Part shown: piece by piece, positions 47,854 through 59,132 of the stretch
How positions within the stretch are numbered: the stretch's first letter is position 1
How the letters are laid out: every line of letters begins with the position of its first letter
Source of the DNA: Paramacrobiotus metropolitanus
Taxonomy: Eukaryota > Tardigrada > Eutardigrada > Parachela > Macrobiotidae
Length of the DNA: 64,000 nucleotides
Assembly: GCF_019649055.1 (NCBI RefSeq)
Contig: NW_026570256.1
Coordinates: 434,001-498,000, forward strand
Direction: 5' to 3'
Program-made: the position numbers and the translations under genes
Notes under the pieces: model-generated
Databases searched by the model: none
Told to the model about the DNA's origin: nothing
Seen by the model: the letters and a program-made list of their open reading frames with translations, nothing else

Positions 47854-50443
47854 ATGGTAGAGTATTGGTCCCTGTTTTATCTTATAATCGCTCCCCTGCT
47901 CTTGAACACCGCTAAAGCAGTATCTGACGAAGATGGAGATGTGCTTATAACAACAGGTATGCACATGTGTTTTCTCATTTAACTAATCAACAGTTCTGTG
48001 GGTCCATACTACAAGAACAATCAAAGTATAAATTTTCATCTGGCTACTGCAACACCAAATATGCAAATTTCAACGAGCGCCATGTTGGGTTTTCCGAATT
48101 TTTTATGCTAGAATTTTATTTGCCCTGGGCTGAAGTACTGTATATCAAATTCTGTAATGCCCGGGTTTCCATATGACAAAACCTTGTGACCTAAAATGAC
48201 CTTTCTAATAATCGTTTCCATACGAGTAAGTTCTAATAATTAATCAGTTACCAATATTATTCCGTGACGTCCAGTAAGTATTTGCTCGATGTACGGCTTT
48301 AATGCATCCAGGTTTTCTTCAGACCTTCCAGCAAAATTAATGCGTTTTTGGCAGATATTTTTCAAACTCCTGGCAACGTTTCTGACGGAAATGCGAGGGG
48401 AGATACAGGCCCTGCTCTCTGGCCAACTCGCACTGCCATTCCTTATATCATAAGCCCATTATTCAGTAAGGACTAAGGACACGCATTGACGATTCCCGAT
48501 CACATCGGTCAAACAATCCGACAAACTAACTTTTACTTCTACATTTTTTTCAGTTCCGCATTGCTTCTTTGGTTTCAGGTTGCTTCAGCATAGCACAACG
48601 CAAACTACCTATTTGTAATAAATTTCTTATTTAGGTTTACCAGAACAACTGACGATTCTTAAGGCTCTTCGCATCATGGAGAGAAAGACAAGGGGATGTG
48701 TAATGTTCAAGCCTAAAAGCGACGAAAATGATTATATTTTCTTTTCCGCCAACACCTACGGCAAGTGAGTTAAGCCTAAAATGCCTTCATCAGAAACGAG
48801 CCTCCTTTGATTACTATCGAATTTTCTCCATTAGATGCGACTCACAAGTTGGCAGATCCGGCGGCCTGCAGTACATTCATCTGGCCCACCCCGGTGACTA
48901 TTCTTCAACATCATGTATGGATACCGGAAGCATCCAGCATGAGGTCATGCACACTTTGGGCTTCCGTCACGAGCAGAAACGTCCGGACCGCGAACAGTAT
49001 GTCGATGTCCGCAGCGACAACATTGACGACGAAACGGCTGATAATGACTTCGCCATCAGCTCGTTAATGTTCACGTATGGAATAAAATACGATTACCATT
49101 CCATTTTGCATTACGAAGCCTTTGCTGGCGCCCTATCCCCTCAAGTTCCCGTGATTGTACCGAAAAGAGGCCTGATTGTTCGTATGGGATTGGAACTGCA
49201 AATGACCCCGAGCGATGTCGCTAAAATAATCTTGGCCTACCAATGTCCGTTAGTCATTTCTCCCGGCAGTACAACCGGCAAAAGCGAGAATTTCCCAAAT
49301 TTCTCCCTCGATCCAATGACGGAAGACCAGTGCCAGCAACAGTTTAACAAATACTGCGGATCTGACCTAACCATGTGGAACAATTGCACGAGGCGAAAGG
49401 ATCTTCGTATTCGTTGCTTATCGAATGCACCGTTATCAGTGCTTGAAAGAATGGCCGTGAACTTGGCGAAGGAACCGCTGCGATTAGCATCTATGGAAGT
49501 GGAAGAACGACTTCTGGCAATTTACTCCTTCAAGCCGATTCAAACCCAAGTCCTGAAGCTGCAGCTATGCAACTGCTTCACAGCCCGCGTGACACGAAGA
49601 CTGATCACGCTGAATTTTGAAAATTTAATACATTTTGAACTTTACCACTGCCACAATCTGATTATCGAAAAGGCGGACTTTACAATGTATCAACGGCTGC
49701 GGATAATCACCTTTTATAACACCACCGTCAACGCTCTGCAATCTGGCTCATTTGCGGATTTGCCGGAACTTCGGATCCTTTCATTGGAAGCACTCTCCAA
49801 CAGCCAAAAAAATTACAATTTTGAACCAACCTTTCGAGAGTATCTGCAACGTCTGCACTGTAGTTGTGAATTCGCTTGGTATCGATCATGGTGGCGCAAC
49901 AGTAAAGCGTTGCGACTCAGAGTTCAAACAGGGGAGCTGTATTCTTTCGAAGGACCGTCTGAAGGAACATTCTTTAACAGCGATCCGTTTATTAAAGAGG
50001 ACTTATATCATCCGATAAATTGTCATGCCGATCCGTTTCCGCTGAGCACAGAGTGGATCAACTATTACACGCAAATTGAGTACTCTGTCAACGAACCACT
50101 GTGCAACCAAACATCTGCTACATCTTCTGCAGCTAAACTTTCAACCCGGCTGGTAACTCCAGCTACAACTAGCGCACCGTCACCGGCAGCCAACGGGTCT
50201 GAACCGACTCATCTAGCGGTCACGCAAAGTAAATTAAACCCGGGATCGGTAACGGGTATTGTTATAGGCGTACTTATGGGCATGGCTCTTCTAATCGCCG
50301 CTATTTCCGCATTTATTATGAAAAACCGATGCAGAGCGTGGCAGGCAACATTACGAAACGATGGACTATCGGGAAGGCTCGTTAGGAATGGAGGAACCGA
50401 TGCCGGCGAAGGAATCGCATTTGGTGACGCAACAACACCCTAA
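47854..50443 (+). CDS. Gene F: membrane-anchored astacin-LRR metalloprotease
   Basis: Exons 47854-47956, 48355-48465, 48635-48764 and 48835-50443 join to 650 residues. Signal peptide VEYWSLFYLIIAPLLLNTA, propeptide VSDEDGDVLITT, then LWPTRTAIPYIIS and ALRIMERKTRGCVMFKPKS. Active site HEVMHTLGFRHEQKRPDRE (H150, E151, H154, H160); the Met-turn is SILHY with Leu for Met. The four-Cys module, LRR-like segments and RLHCSCEFAWYRSWW cap follow. A Ser/Thr/Ala stalk leads to a transmembrane helix (GIVIGVLMGMALLIAAISAF) and a tail of about 50 residues with basic and then acidic residues. The splice phases match D (exon 2 ends A, exon 3 opens GT). A TATA-like box lies 68-58 nt upstream of the ATG, and AATAAA at 50605. 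All residues needed for zinc binding and catalysis except the structural Met are present. Confidence 0.88.
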
Positions 50444-50604
50444 AAGAATGGGCGTGTCAGCCGCGTGTGGGCTTTGCGGAGGCCGTTAGTTGGTAACTGA
50501 CTTGTTTTATTTATTGCTTTTGCTGATTACCAACATTATTGTGAACGTTTTGAAGGCATTCTTTATAACTTGGCAAAAAATTTCCACTGATTTCCAAGCG
50601 CACG

Positions 50605-50610
50605 AATAAA
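50605..50610 (+). terminator. Poly(A) signal, gene F
   Basis: AATAAA about 160 nt after the stop of gene F, followed by T/G-rich sequence. Confidence 0.5.
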
Positions 50611-51389
50611 TAGGCTAGAATGTTGGATATCTCTAACGACTGTGGGTGTTTTAATGTTTAGCAAGCAGAAAATTCAATAAAACATTAGAGCGGATGCATT
50701 TCGTTTTTATCGAATAATAAGCTCTTACAAATAATAATACTGTATACTCGAATAATATGCTCTTGCTTTTTCGGATTAATAATTTTCGGTTTAAGATAAA
50801 TTCTGACAATGCATTCATTGTCAGTTGCGGGACTTGTAGTTCAAAGGCACTGCTTGTTGTTTCTGTCAATTTTTAAGAATTGCCACTTTTCAGTGTGACC
50901 GTTCGAATCAAATCAAAAGTAAATAAATAATCTTCAGAGAAGCAGGTATAGTAAATAATGGCTCTATAAAATTTGAACGATTTGGTGGTACACATAATGC
51001 TAAGTTGTGCGAATTCCACAGTAAAACTGCAGTGCTGATCAATTCTGCAAAATATTATGTGAAGTGGCCGGTGGTCAGCGGCGCATGCACAGGTAAAAGC
51101 AAAGCAGGGTTTAATTTTGCTGTCTTTATTCCAGTTTTATAATATTAATTTTACACATAATCTTACACACCCATGCATTTTAAAGCTTGTGTCAGGTACC
51201 GGCCGATTTTGAAAAGCACGCTGCACAATAGTGAACGGCATTCACCAGCTCACCGGCAACATTGTTGATGAATATCCTAGTTACCTTCCGAATTTCCTTT
51301 AAGCACAGCAGGATATAAAAGCAATCAATCTGATTGACGACTTTTCCAGGAGGCAGAAGATATCTCGATTGGTGGCCGATGATGACAAC

Positions 51390-51466
51390 TGTCGTCATAT
51401 TCCGTTCATAAACCACAGAGATTGCCTCCGGTTATTTGCAACAACGGGTAAGTGTTGCATCAGGCA
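51390..51466 (+). promoter_or_regulatory. Three-part upstream motif of gene G
   Basis: TGTCGTCAT (51390-51398), GGTTATTTGCAAC (51430-51442) and GTTGCATCAGGCA (51454-51466). The similarity to gene I extends over most of 51340-51500, so part of the match reflects recent duplication. Confidence 0.6.
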
Positions 51467-51537
51467 CTTCATGCGTGTTAGCCGACATGAAGACTTGCTG
51501 TTTTGACAAGTTACTCGTTGTCGCCACAAAGAAAACG

Positions 51538-51548
51538 TTATAAAAAGG
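51538..51548 (+). promoter_or_regulatory. TATA-like box of gene G
   Basis: TTATAAAAAGG, 160-170 nt before ATG 51708 and about 70 nt after the shared motif. It is followed by a short direct repeat, AAAGGGCCAAATG. Confidence 0.4.
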
Positions 51549-51707
51549 GCCAAATGAAAGGGCCAAATGCACCGCAAAAAAAAACTTTTTAGTAACAGCT
51601 GACATACGTATCATTTTGTTTTTTTGTTGGAACACGGGACGGGGGACCAGCAAGGTCGGCCTGATACTGTGCTGTACTAACTACTAAGTGTCTATCGAAT
51701 CCGTTTC

Positions 51708-54386
51708 ATGGATAAAATTCATAAATCATTTTGCCGCGCCTTAGTTACCGTCGTATTCGTCAGTACGGCTGTAGCAATTTCGCAGGAAAGTGGTGATGTT
51801 GAGATAACAGAAGGTAAATCACCGGTTCCAACTTCTCTGGAGCTGAAACAATTAGCCTTAGCAGTCAAAAATAATTTATCGCACTTTATCCTCAGTAAGC
51901 AAAAAATTGCGAATTCCCGTGCATACTGTCGTACAATTTTCCGACTTTCCAGTTGAGTACATGTGCGCTCCAATGGCTCCATTAACATAACTCGTACCAT
52001 ACAGCTTGTGCAGAGATCACGTACTCGGTAACCCCGTACTCGTAAGTAACAATCACAGCAGAAATAAAGCGGTCCTTGAAGGTGCCAAAATGAACAGGTT
52101 AATGTGGGCTGATTAATGGGGATTACAGATAGTGTGATTGCTTTTCAGATCTTTTCTATCAGCCTGGCAACTTTTTTGACGCAAATGCCGAAGCAGGAAC
52201 CGGCGCTAAATTGTGGCCAGATCGCACAGCAATTCCTTACTCCATAAGCAGTGACTTCGGTGAGTAGACTGCAATGGATGTGCAAATATAACGTGATGTT
52301 GCAACTAATTGTACGTGCTGGTGATTCGGCACCCTTGAAGGTATTCCTTAATATAAATGCAGGTTTAACTTAACATTGTGCTACGCCTTATTTGAATGCA
52401 AGTCTGTTTTCTACAATGCAGGTTTGCGTAAGAAAAACTGTCACTGGAAGCGGCCTTTAATTGTAAACGAAAACCCAAATTACTGAGCTCGCAAATTTAA
52501 CAGGAATTTGCAAACTTAACCTGACCGATAAGGCGACATATGTATCGAAAAAATTAAGGAGAAAAGGCGTAAATATGAGATACAGCGTTGAAATTCAGTT
52601 CATGTTTTTACTCAGGCTTTAGCATGCTTTTAATTTCGTTATCACTCGCTGCAGGAAAATCACATCAAGATTTGATTTTGAAAGCTCTTCGGATTATGGA
52701 GAAAAAGACGAATGACTGTATCTCATTCAAAGCCAGAACGACTGAGTTTGACTACATCTACTTCCGGCCAAGTTATTTTGGCGAGTAAGTTCTAAACAAC
52801 TATGTTTAAAAAAATAAAACTGAACACTTGATGCACAATTTTTAGCTCCCTAATGACTCTTTACTCATATTCCCCTTTTTATTCTCAGTTGCGCGTCGGC
52901 ACTTGGACAGCAGGGCTCGTACCAGACCATCCACCTAGCAGTACCCGGCTTATTCTCATCCGCATCGTGTATGTACATTGGAAGGATACAGCACGAAGTG
53001 ATGCATGCGCTCGGTTTCGATCACGAACAGAAACGCCCGGATCGAGACCAATACATTGACGTAAACAGCGCAAACATTGGTTACGATGAATACAGACGAG
53101 ACTTCGCTATCAATAAAACAATGTACACTTTCGGAACCAAGTACGACTACCATTCTATCCTGCACTACTATGCGTTTCAAGCGTCCGAGAACATAACCCG
53201 TCCGAGCATGGTACCCAAGAAAGGGCTGATTGTTCGCATGGGCCAAGCTGTGCGCATGAGCCCGACGGATGTCGCAAAAATCATGATTGCCTACAAGTGC
53301 CCTTTTACTGTTGCCCCCGCAATTAAAAAAACGGCTTCCGGTGATGATTTTCCAAATTTTTCCCTGGAACCAATGACTGCCGATGAATGTGGTGCGCAGT
53401 TCAATCGTTATTGCCAATCAGACCTGACCACCAAAGACAACTGCACAGACCGTCGGGACTACCGTATTGTCTGCCGGTCCAACGCATCAGTTGCCGTTTT
53501 GGAGCGGATGACTATGGATATGGCGGAACCGCCGCTGCGACTGGCGTCCATCAGTGTAGAGGAGGAACTAATCGCTAAATATTCATTCACACCCATCCAA
53601 CGCCACGTCCTGAAACTCCAGTTATGGAATTGCACCACAGATCGTGTGACCTCTCGGTTGCTGAAACTCAATTTCACGAACCTGCTGCATTTGGAAGTTT
53701 CCAGCTGTTACAACTTGGTTGTGGAAAAGGCGGACTTCACAATTTCTCAACAGCTGCGAATGATTCTGCTCTACAATAGTACCATTAAATCTTTGCAACA
53801 TGGTGCCTTTACGGACCTGCCGCAACTTCAAATACTTTCCCTGGAAGCTTTTAGTGATGACCAGAAGAACTACAAATTTGAGTCAGGATATCGAAATTAC
53901 CTTCGTAATCTTCATTGCGGCTGTGAGTTTGCATGGTATCGATCGTGGTGGCGCGCCAATCGAAAATTCAGAATAAAAGTGGAAGTCGGGGAGCTGTACT
54001 CGTTCGAAGGACCTATATCTGGAACATTTTTCAGCAGTGACGAATTAAACAGAGAAGATCTGTATCATCCGATCAACTGTACCGCTGATCCGTTTCCGCT
54101 TAGTACAGAATGGATTACTTACTACACGCAAACTGATTATTCGGTTAACGAGCCGATTTGTAATGCATCGTTACATTCTGTCATGCGACCAGCTACTGTG
54201 GACGCTGCTATGTCCACTACAAAGCTGCCATTACAGAGACATATTCCGGTGAATTTTACCAGCGGAATTCGTTTTGTAACGCCTTCATCGCGAGCAGCAA
54301 AGGATGATGCCACTGAGAATTCAACCAGCACAAAAAATGAAATTACATATATTGACCAGCGAGACGCCGGTAGCGTTGAAAAGTGA
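51708..54386 (+). CDS. Gene G: secreted-type astacin-LRR metalloprotease
   Basis: Exons 51708-51813, 52149-52259, 52655-52784 and 52889-54386 give 614 residues. Signal peptide KIHKSFCRALVTVVFVSTAVA; propeptide ISQESGDVEITE; LWPDRTAIPYSISSDF; ALRIMEKKTNDCISFKART. The segment before the active site departs from other members (CASALGQQGSYQTIHLAVPG) but keeps its length. The active site HEVMHALGFDHEQKRPDRD is intact (H151, E152, H155, H161), with a SILHY Met-turn. The C-terminal half holds the four-Cys module (CGAQFNRYC start), LRR-like segments and NLHCGCEFAWYRSWW cap. The last 70 residues are Thr/Ser/Asn-rich and charged, with no transmembrane helix, so the product should be secreted. AATAAA follows at 54467. 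It is closest to B and C in sequence, although it lies among membrane-type genes. Confidence 0.87.
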
Positions 54387-54466
54387 TGGGCAGGATGGAA
54401 TCGGTGAATTGGCACGTATGGCGTCCAGAATGCAGGATGCATGTTAGCTTATTTACAAAGCTATAA

Positions 54467-54472
54467 AATAAA
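54467..54472 (+). terminator. Poly(A) signal, gene G
   Basis: AATAAA about 80 nt after the stop of gene G, followed within 60 nt by a T-run and GTTGTTG sequence typical of a downstream element. Confidence 0.55.
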
Positions 54473-54949
54473 AAATTGAGCACATATTGTGCAGAGAGTT
54501 TGCGAAATGGTTTTTTTTCTTCAGTTATTGTTGTTAATCAGTTGTTGCTGTTGACAACTTGTTACTGAATGACTTTGGTCGGTGAACTGAGACATGCACT
54601 GCAGTGTACGTACGGATAGTTGTTAAAGAACGGATGTTCATTTGCGGAAAATAAAACAAACAATCATTGACAGATTGAGTGACAGACTTTTAACATTGTT
54701 TGATAATCACATGAGCTTAACTAATTGACACCGCCGCGTTCTTCAGTTTATTGACTGTAAAATTGGCTTTCTCTTATCAAATTTTTACTAGAGTTTGAAT
54801 TAATATAGCTTGATTATAAGCGGAGCTTGATTTTTCAATCGCCAAGGCATGAACTATCTAGTATTTTTACCGTACAAAGAACAAGCGGTATTTTTGTGGC
54901 GGTAAAAGCAGTGCTGCAGATAGTCAGTTTCCTTTGCGCGGGAGTATAG

Positions 54950-55210
54950 TGTAGCGATAGAAATTAGAGATGTACCGCCAGTAGGAGTGTTAACTGCCTT
55001 TCTCTACTGATTATTGGTTGTTGTGTTATGAAGATCACCTGATTTTCCTACTTTACCGACCGCATCTCACGGTCAGAAACATCTTGAAATTAGTCTTGCT
55101 GCAGCTTGCCCCGAATCTTGCTCCGCGCCTTCCGCGCTTCTTGCTATTCCCGCGCTTCTTGCCCACGCATATGCATTCTTGCTCCTCATCTTATTTTGCT
55201 CGCTGAATCT
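54950..55210. repeat. 260-bp dispersed repeat, inverted with 35140-35425
   Basis: Partner of 35140-35425, with CTTGCTCCGCG / CCGCGCTTCTTGC tandem words and the CCGACCGCATCTCACGGTCA hairpin. Confidence 0.8.
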
Positions 55211-55227
55211 TGCTTTGTGCACTTGTT

Positions 55228-55440
55228 AATAAACACCTGCGATGACCTTGTGTTGTGTTGCGTAATCGCCATGGGATGATCGTGCATCTCCCTCCATTGT
55301 CACCCTGTAAACGGTATTCAGCTTCCGGTCAGCATCGCTGCCGACTCTGCCAGTCTTTCGCACACTACATGTAACAACCGACAGATCGTGGTAAGGAAGA
55401 TTTACCAACCCACTAGAACAGCAGTCAACCCGGGTGCTGT
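55228..55440. repeat. 210-bp dispersed repeat, inverted with 32280-32490
   Basis: Plus-orientation copy. It directly abuts the 54950-55210 repeat, so two families that lie 3 kb apart elsewhere are joined here. Confidence 0.75.
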
Positions 55441-55755
55441 TACAATAGGTAATCCTTTGGGTAGGTTTAAAATTTAAACCTGCACAAAGGATTATTCTAG
55501 TACACTAGTACCTTCATGAATGCCATTTCGAAAACTTGTACCGGAAGTACACGTCATGGTGTTTCCATTAATTTTTATCGTTTTTTATCAGTATAGGACC
55601 AGCTTCGCAGGTATATAACGTACAGATATGGTCGATCCCTTAAGTATAAGTTCTCTAGAGATTTCTAGCGCTGCAGTATAATACCAGTCCGACTATGGTA
55701 ATGGAAAATCTTGTAGAAAATAACAGGTACCTCATTTCATAGCAAATTAATTAAC

Positions 55756-55822
55756 TGTCGTCATTTCCGGGTGCACGAGGAGTTTCATATTCATTGCCTT
55801 TGGGTGTTTGCATTGCATCAGC
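55756..55822 (+). promoter_or_regulatory. Upstream motif of gene H, second and third blocks fused
   Basis: TGTCGTCATTTCCGG (55756-55770) is a full match. GTGTTTGCATTGCATCAGC (55804-55822) looks like blocks two and three with the spacer removed, keeping an exact ATTGCATCA. About 275-340 nt before the ATG. Confidence 0.5.
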
Positions 55823-56097
55823 TTGTAGGAAATCATGCAGTGCGATGCGTGTTCACAAAAAAACAGCTATTACCGACAAGATACTGTTTGTATGTGTACT
55901 AGTACAGTTGCGCTCAATACGCACATTCAGCACCAAGAAAACAAAAATGTTGTAATAACTAATCTAGGAAAGGAGAAGTGTAAACCGTGGCACTTCACCA
56001 ATAACCATGTCGCAGAGCTGATCTAATTTATCTGAGATGTCAAACTGTGTTCCGCAGAGCAAATTAAAGAGGATTTGTGTAGCTCAAATTTTTTTCC

Positions 56098-58552
56098 ATG
56101 GATAGGATGTATGGCTTTGGACTTCGTATCGCACTGGTGGTGGCACTAAATTTGAAAATCCTTAGGGCAGCATCCGATGAAAGCGGCAACCTTAAGGTAA
56201 CAGCAGGTACGTAGCCGCAGCCATAAATCACATTCATTTATCCTGAAAACTAACTCTGAAAAGAGTCTCTTGTAGATCTCTTCTATCAACCGGGCATCTT
56301 CTCAGACAAAAATGTCGAATCGGGAACTGGCCCAAGTTTGTGGCCAGATCGGAAAGCGATTCCGTATTACATCAGCAGCGAATTTGGCGAGTTATCGAAT
56401 AATTTTTATGAGTACAACTGTAGAACAGCTTGCTGCAATTAGTGCTATAAATAAATAAGGCGAACACGGCGTATAATTATATTTGTACGATGTGGTGACA
56501 AAGTAAGTTAAATCCCGGCACAACGTTTTGAAATTTCATTCCGAACGAGTGCGCGCGTGAAATGGAAGGAAACGTTTTTGCAGAATTTCGCCATGAATTT
56601 TTGTTATAAAATGATCCAACCAATAGAATATAATATTAAATAAATTTATCTTTCAGATGTACCAGAACAGCATGCGATTCTTCAAGCTCTTCGTACCACG
56701 GAAAAAATTACAGGAGGCTGTATTTTTTTCAAGCCTAGAACCGACGAGAGTGACTTTATCTACTTTCTCGGAAATTTTCAGGACTTGTGGGTTAAAATCC
56801 TTGCACCATTCATTTTTATCAACAAAGATAAACCGTACATAAATGTCCTTCTTTAGATGCGACTCAAGCGTGGGAAGACGTGGAGGGTTGCAGTACATTC
56901 ATTTGGCCCGCGCCGGAATTTTTTCCACAAGATCATGTTTGGACACGGGAAGCATCCAGCACGAGGTCATGCACACTTTGGGCTTTTACCACGAGCATGA
57001 ACGCCCGGACCGTGATCACTATATCAACATACGCTACGACAACATCCAGTTTGACCAATACAATAATTTCGCTGTCGAATCGTCCATGTACACTTTCGGA
57101 GTCAAATATGACTACCATTCCGTTGTGCAGTATGAGGCCTTCGGTGATCCCATAAACCCTCTGATCCCTGTGATTGTACCAAAAACAGGTCTGGTTGTTC
57201 GTATGGGACGAGATAAGCGGATGAGCCCGAGCGATATCGCTAAGATTGCCTTGGCCTACAAATGCCCGCTAACCATTTTTCCCGGCAGCTTAACGGCCTC
57301 GGAAAGCCAAAACTTTCCAAATTTCTCCCTTGAGCCGTTGACGGAAGACCAGTGTCAGCTGCAGTTCAACGCCTACTGCGCGTCTGACCTAACCACGCAG
57401 ACAACCTGTGGAGAGCGAAATTATTTTCGTGTTGTCTGCCAGTCAGATGCAGCGGTGCCGGTGCTGGAAAGTATGGCCTTTGATATGGCCAAAGATCTTT
57501 TACGACCGGCGTCCATCCAGGTAGACGAACAAATTATCGACGAATATTTATTTGCACCGATTTCGACACAAGTCTTGAAGCTGCAGTTACGCAACTGCTT
57601 CACGGACCGCGTGACGCACAGACTCAACCAGCTGAACTTTGTTAATTTATTGCATTTTGAACTTCACCACTGTCACGACCTGGTCGTCCAAAAAACAGAC
57701 TTTATGCTAACTCCACGGCTGCGAATAATAATCCTTTACAACAGCACCGTCAGCGTCTTGGAGCCTGGCTCTTTTACGGATTTGTCAGAACTGCGGGTTC
57801 TTTCCTTGGAAGCCTTATCGGACAGCCAGAAAAACTACAATTTCGAGCCGACCTATCGTGATTACTTGCGCCGTCTGCACTGCAGCTGTAAATTTGCCGG
57901 ATATCGATCATGGTGGCGAAGTAATAAGCAACTGCGCTTAAGAGTGAAGAAGGAAGAAATATATTCTTTCGATGGGCCTACCTTTTCCCTCTTCAGTAAC
58001 GATGACTTTAACAAAGAAGACCTGTATCATCCCATCAACTGTGATGCTGAACCGTTCCCTCTCAGCACTGAGTGGATCAACTATTATGCACACGTTGAAT
58101 ACTCCATCAACGACCCACAATGTCGCCTAACTCCCACTGTAACATCCACTGCAGCTCCATATACAACTCTGATAGTAAATCCCACTACAGCTTCCACTAC
58201 AACACCCACTGCAGCTGCTCGTACATACACAACTCTGATAGTAAATTCTACTACAACGACCGCCTCGGCGACTACTGACGCTGTTGTTCCCACAACGCTT
58301 TCACCGTGGAAAATTCGGCCTTTAACACTGGCGCAAAATAAATTAAGCGCCGGATCTGTCACGGGTATCGTGCTTGGTGTACTTTTGGGCGTTTTGATTG
58401 TGAGTGTGGGTACTGTGGCGGTAATTGCGAAAGGGCGGTGTGCAGCTTGGTGGACATCCTTGCGCAATGGTGAATCAATATGGAGAGCATTTAGGAATAG
58501 AAAAGCCAACGAGGACTACGGCGTCGCATTTACTAATGAAATCAGCTCTTAA
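56098..58552 (+). CDS. Gene H: membrane-anchored astacin-LRR metalloprotease with a GC-AG intron
   Basis: Exons 56098-56206, 56276-56386, 56657-56786 and 56857-58552 give 681 residues, the longest member. Signal peptide FGLRIALVVALNL; propeptide ASDESGNLKVTA; LWPDRKAIPYYISSEF; ALRTTEKITGGCIFFKPRT. The active site HEVMHTLGFYHEHERPDRD is intact (H152, E153, H156, H162), but the Met-turn reads SVVQY, so the structural Met and the neighbouring His are both replaced. Cap: RLHCSCKFAGYRSWW. The stalk is extended by a short duplication (TTLIVNPTT and TTLIVNSTT). Transmembrane helix GIVLGVLLGVLIVSVGTVAV, then a basic tail. Intron 2 begins GCGAGT rather than GT. The only nearby GT (56391) is in the wrong phase. 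AATAAA overlaps the stop region (58553), with another at 58974. Confidence 0.86.
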
Positions 58553-59132
58553 AATAAAAGAACCCGTGGCGGCTTTATCGCCATGGGATTGTACTTTTCC
58601 TTGGTGAATACACAAATGCTGCTTAAATATTACCCGGTTCTACGGCAAGCAATTTTTTGACGTGCTTTAGACATCGTCTGAGCACAACACGCCGTCTTTA
58701 GAACGGCATGTTTCAGTATACTTATGGAGCCCCTTTTTATGTACATTTTCACGTCTAAAATACCTGGTCTACGGAACTATATTATGGCTTTTTGAAACTC
58801 AAAAAACACCCATCCAAAGGACATCTTTTGGATGAAGAATACATGGGTGCTTTTTTCTCAAATAGAACCGGGTTATTCAAACTTCGCTTTCAGTTGAATC
58901 CGATGCTTTCACTATTTTTCTACAAATGTTTATGGAGCTTGCTCAGCTTTGATTTTACGTTCCTGACAACTTAAATAAAATCATAAGTAAAAACTGTATT
59001 AAAGTAGCCGAGCATGTACAGAAGCTCTGTATTTAATAATTTCTGATGCGAAATAAAATTATTTATTTTGTTTGAATTCCGCAATACAGAACTCTCTACT
59101 GCAGCACAAGCCGGTTTTAAATAAGGTCACTT

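Larger units (their letters stand above)
50444..51707. other. Intergenic F-G
   Basis: AATAAA of gene F (50605), then the upstream region of G. Positions about 51200-51500 are similar to 62330-62428 plus 63361-63520 upstream of gene I. No other content recognised. Confidence 0.6.
54387..56097. other. Intergenic G-H
   Basis: AATAAA of gene G (54467), the joined pair of dispersed repeats (54950-55440) and the gene H upstream motif (55756-55822). No gene seen. Confidence 0.6.

Noticed and set aside
51395-51577. Minus-strand frames over the upstream region of gene G
   Set aside because: They overlap the shared promoter module and TATA-like box, and the frame is not kept in the gene I copy.
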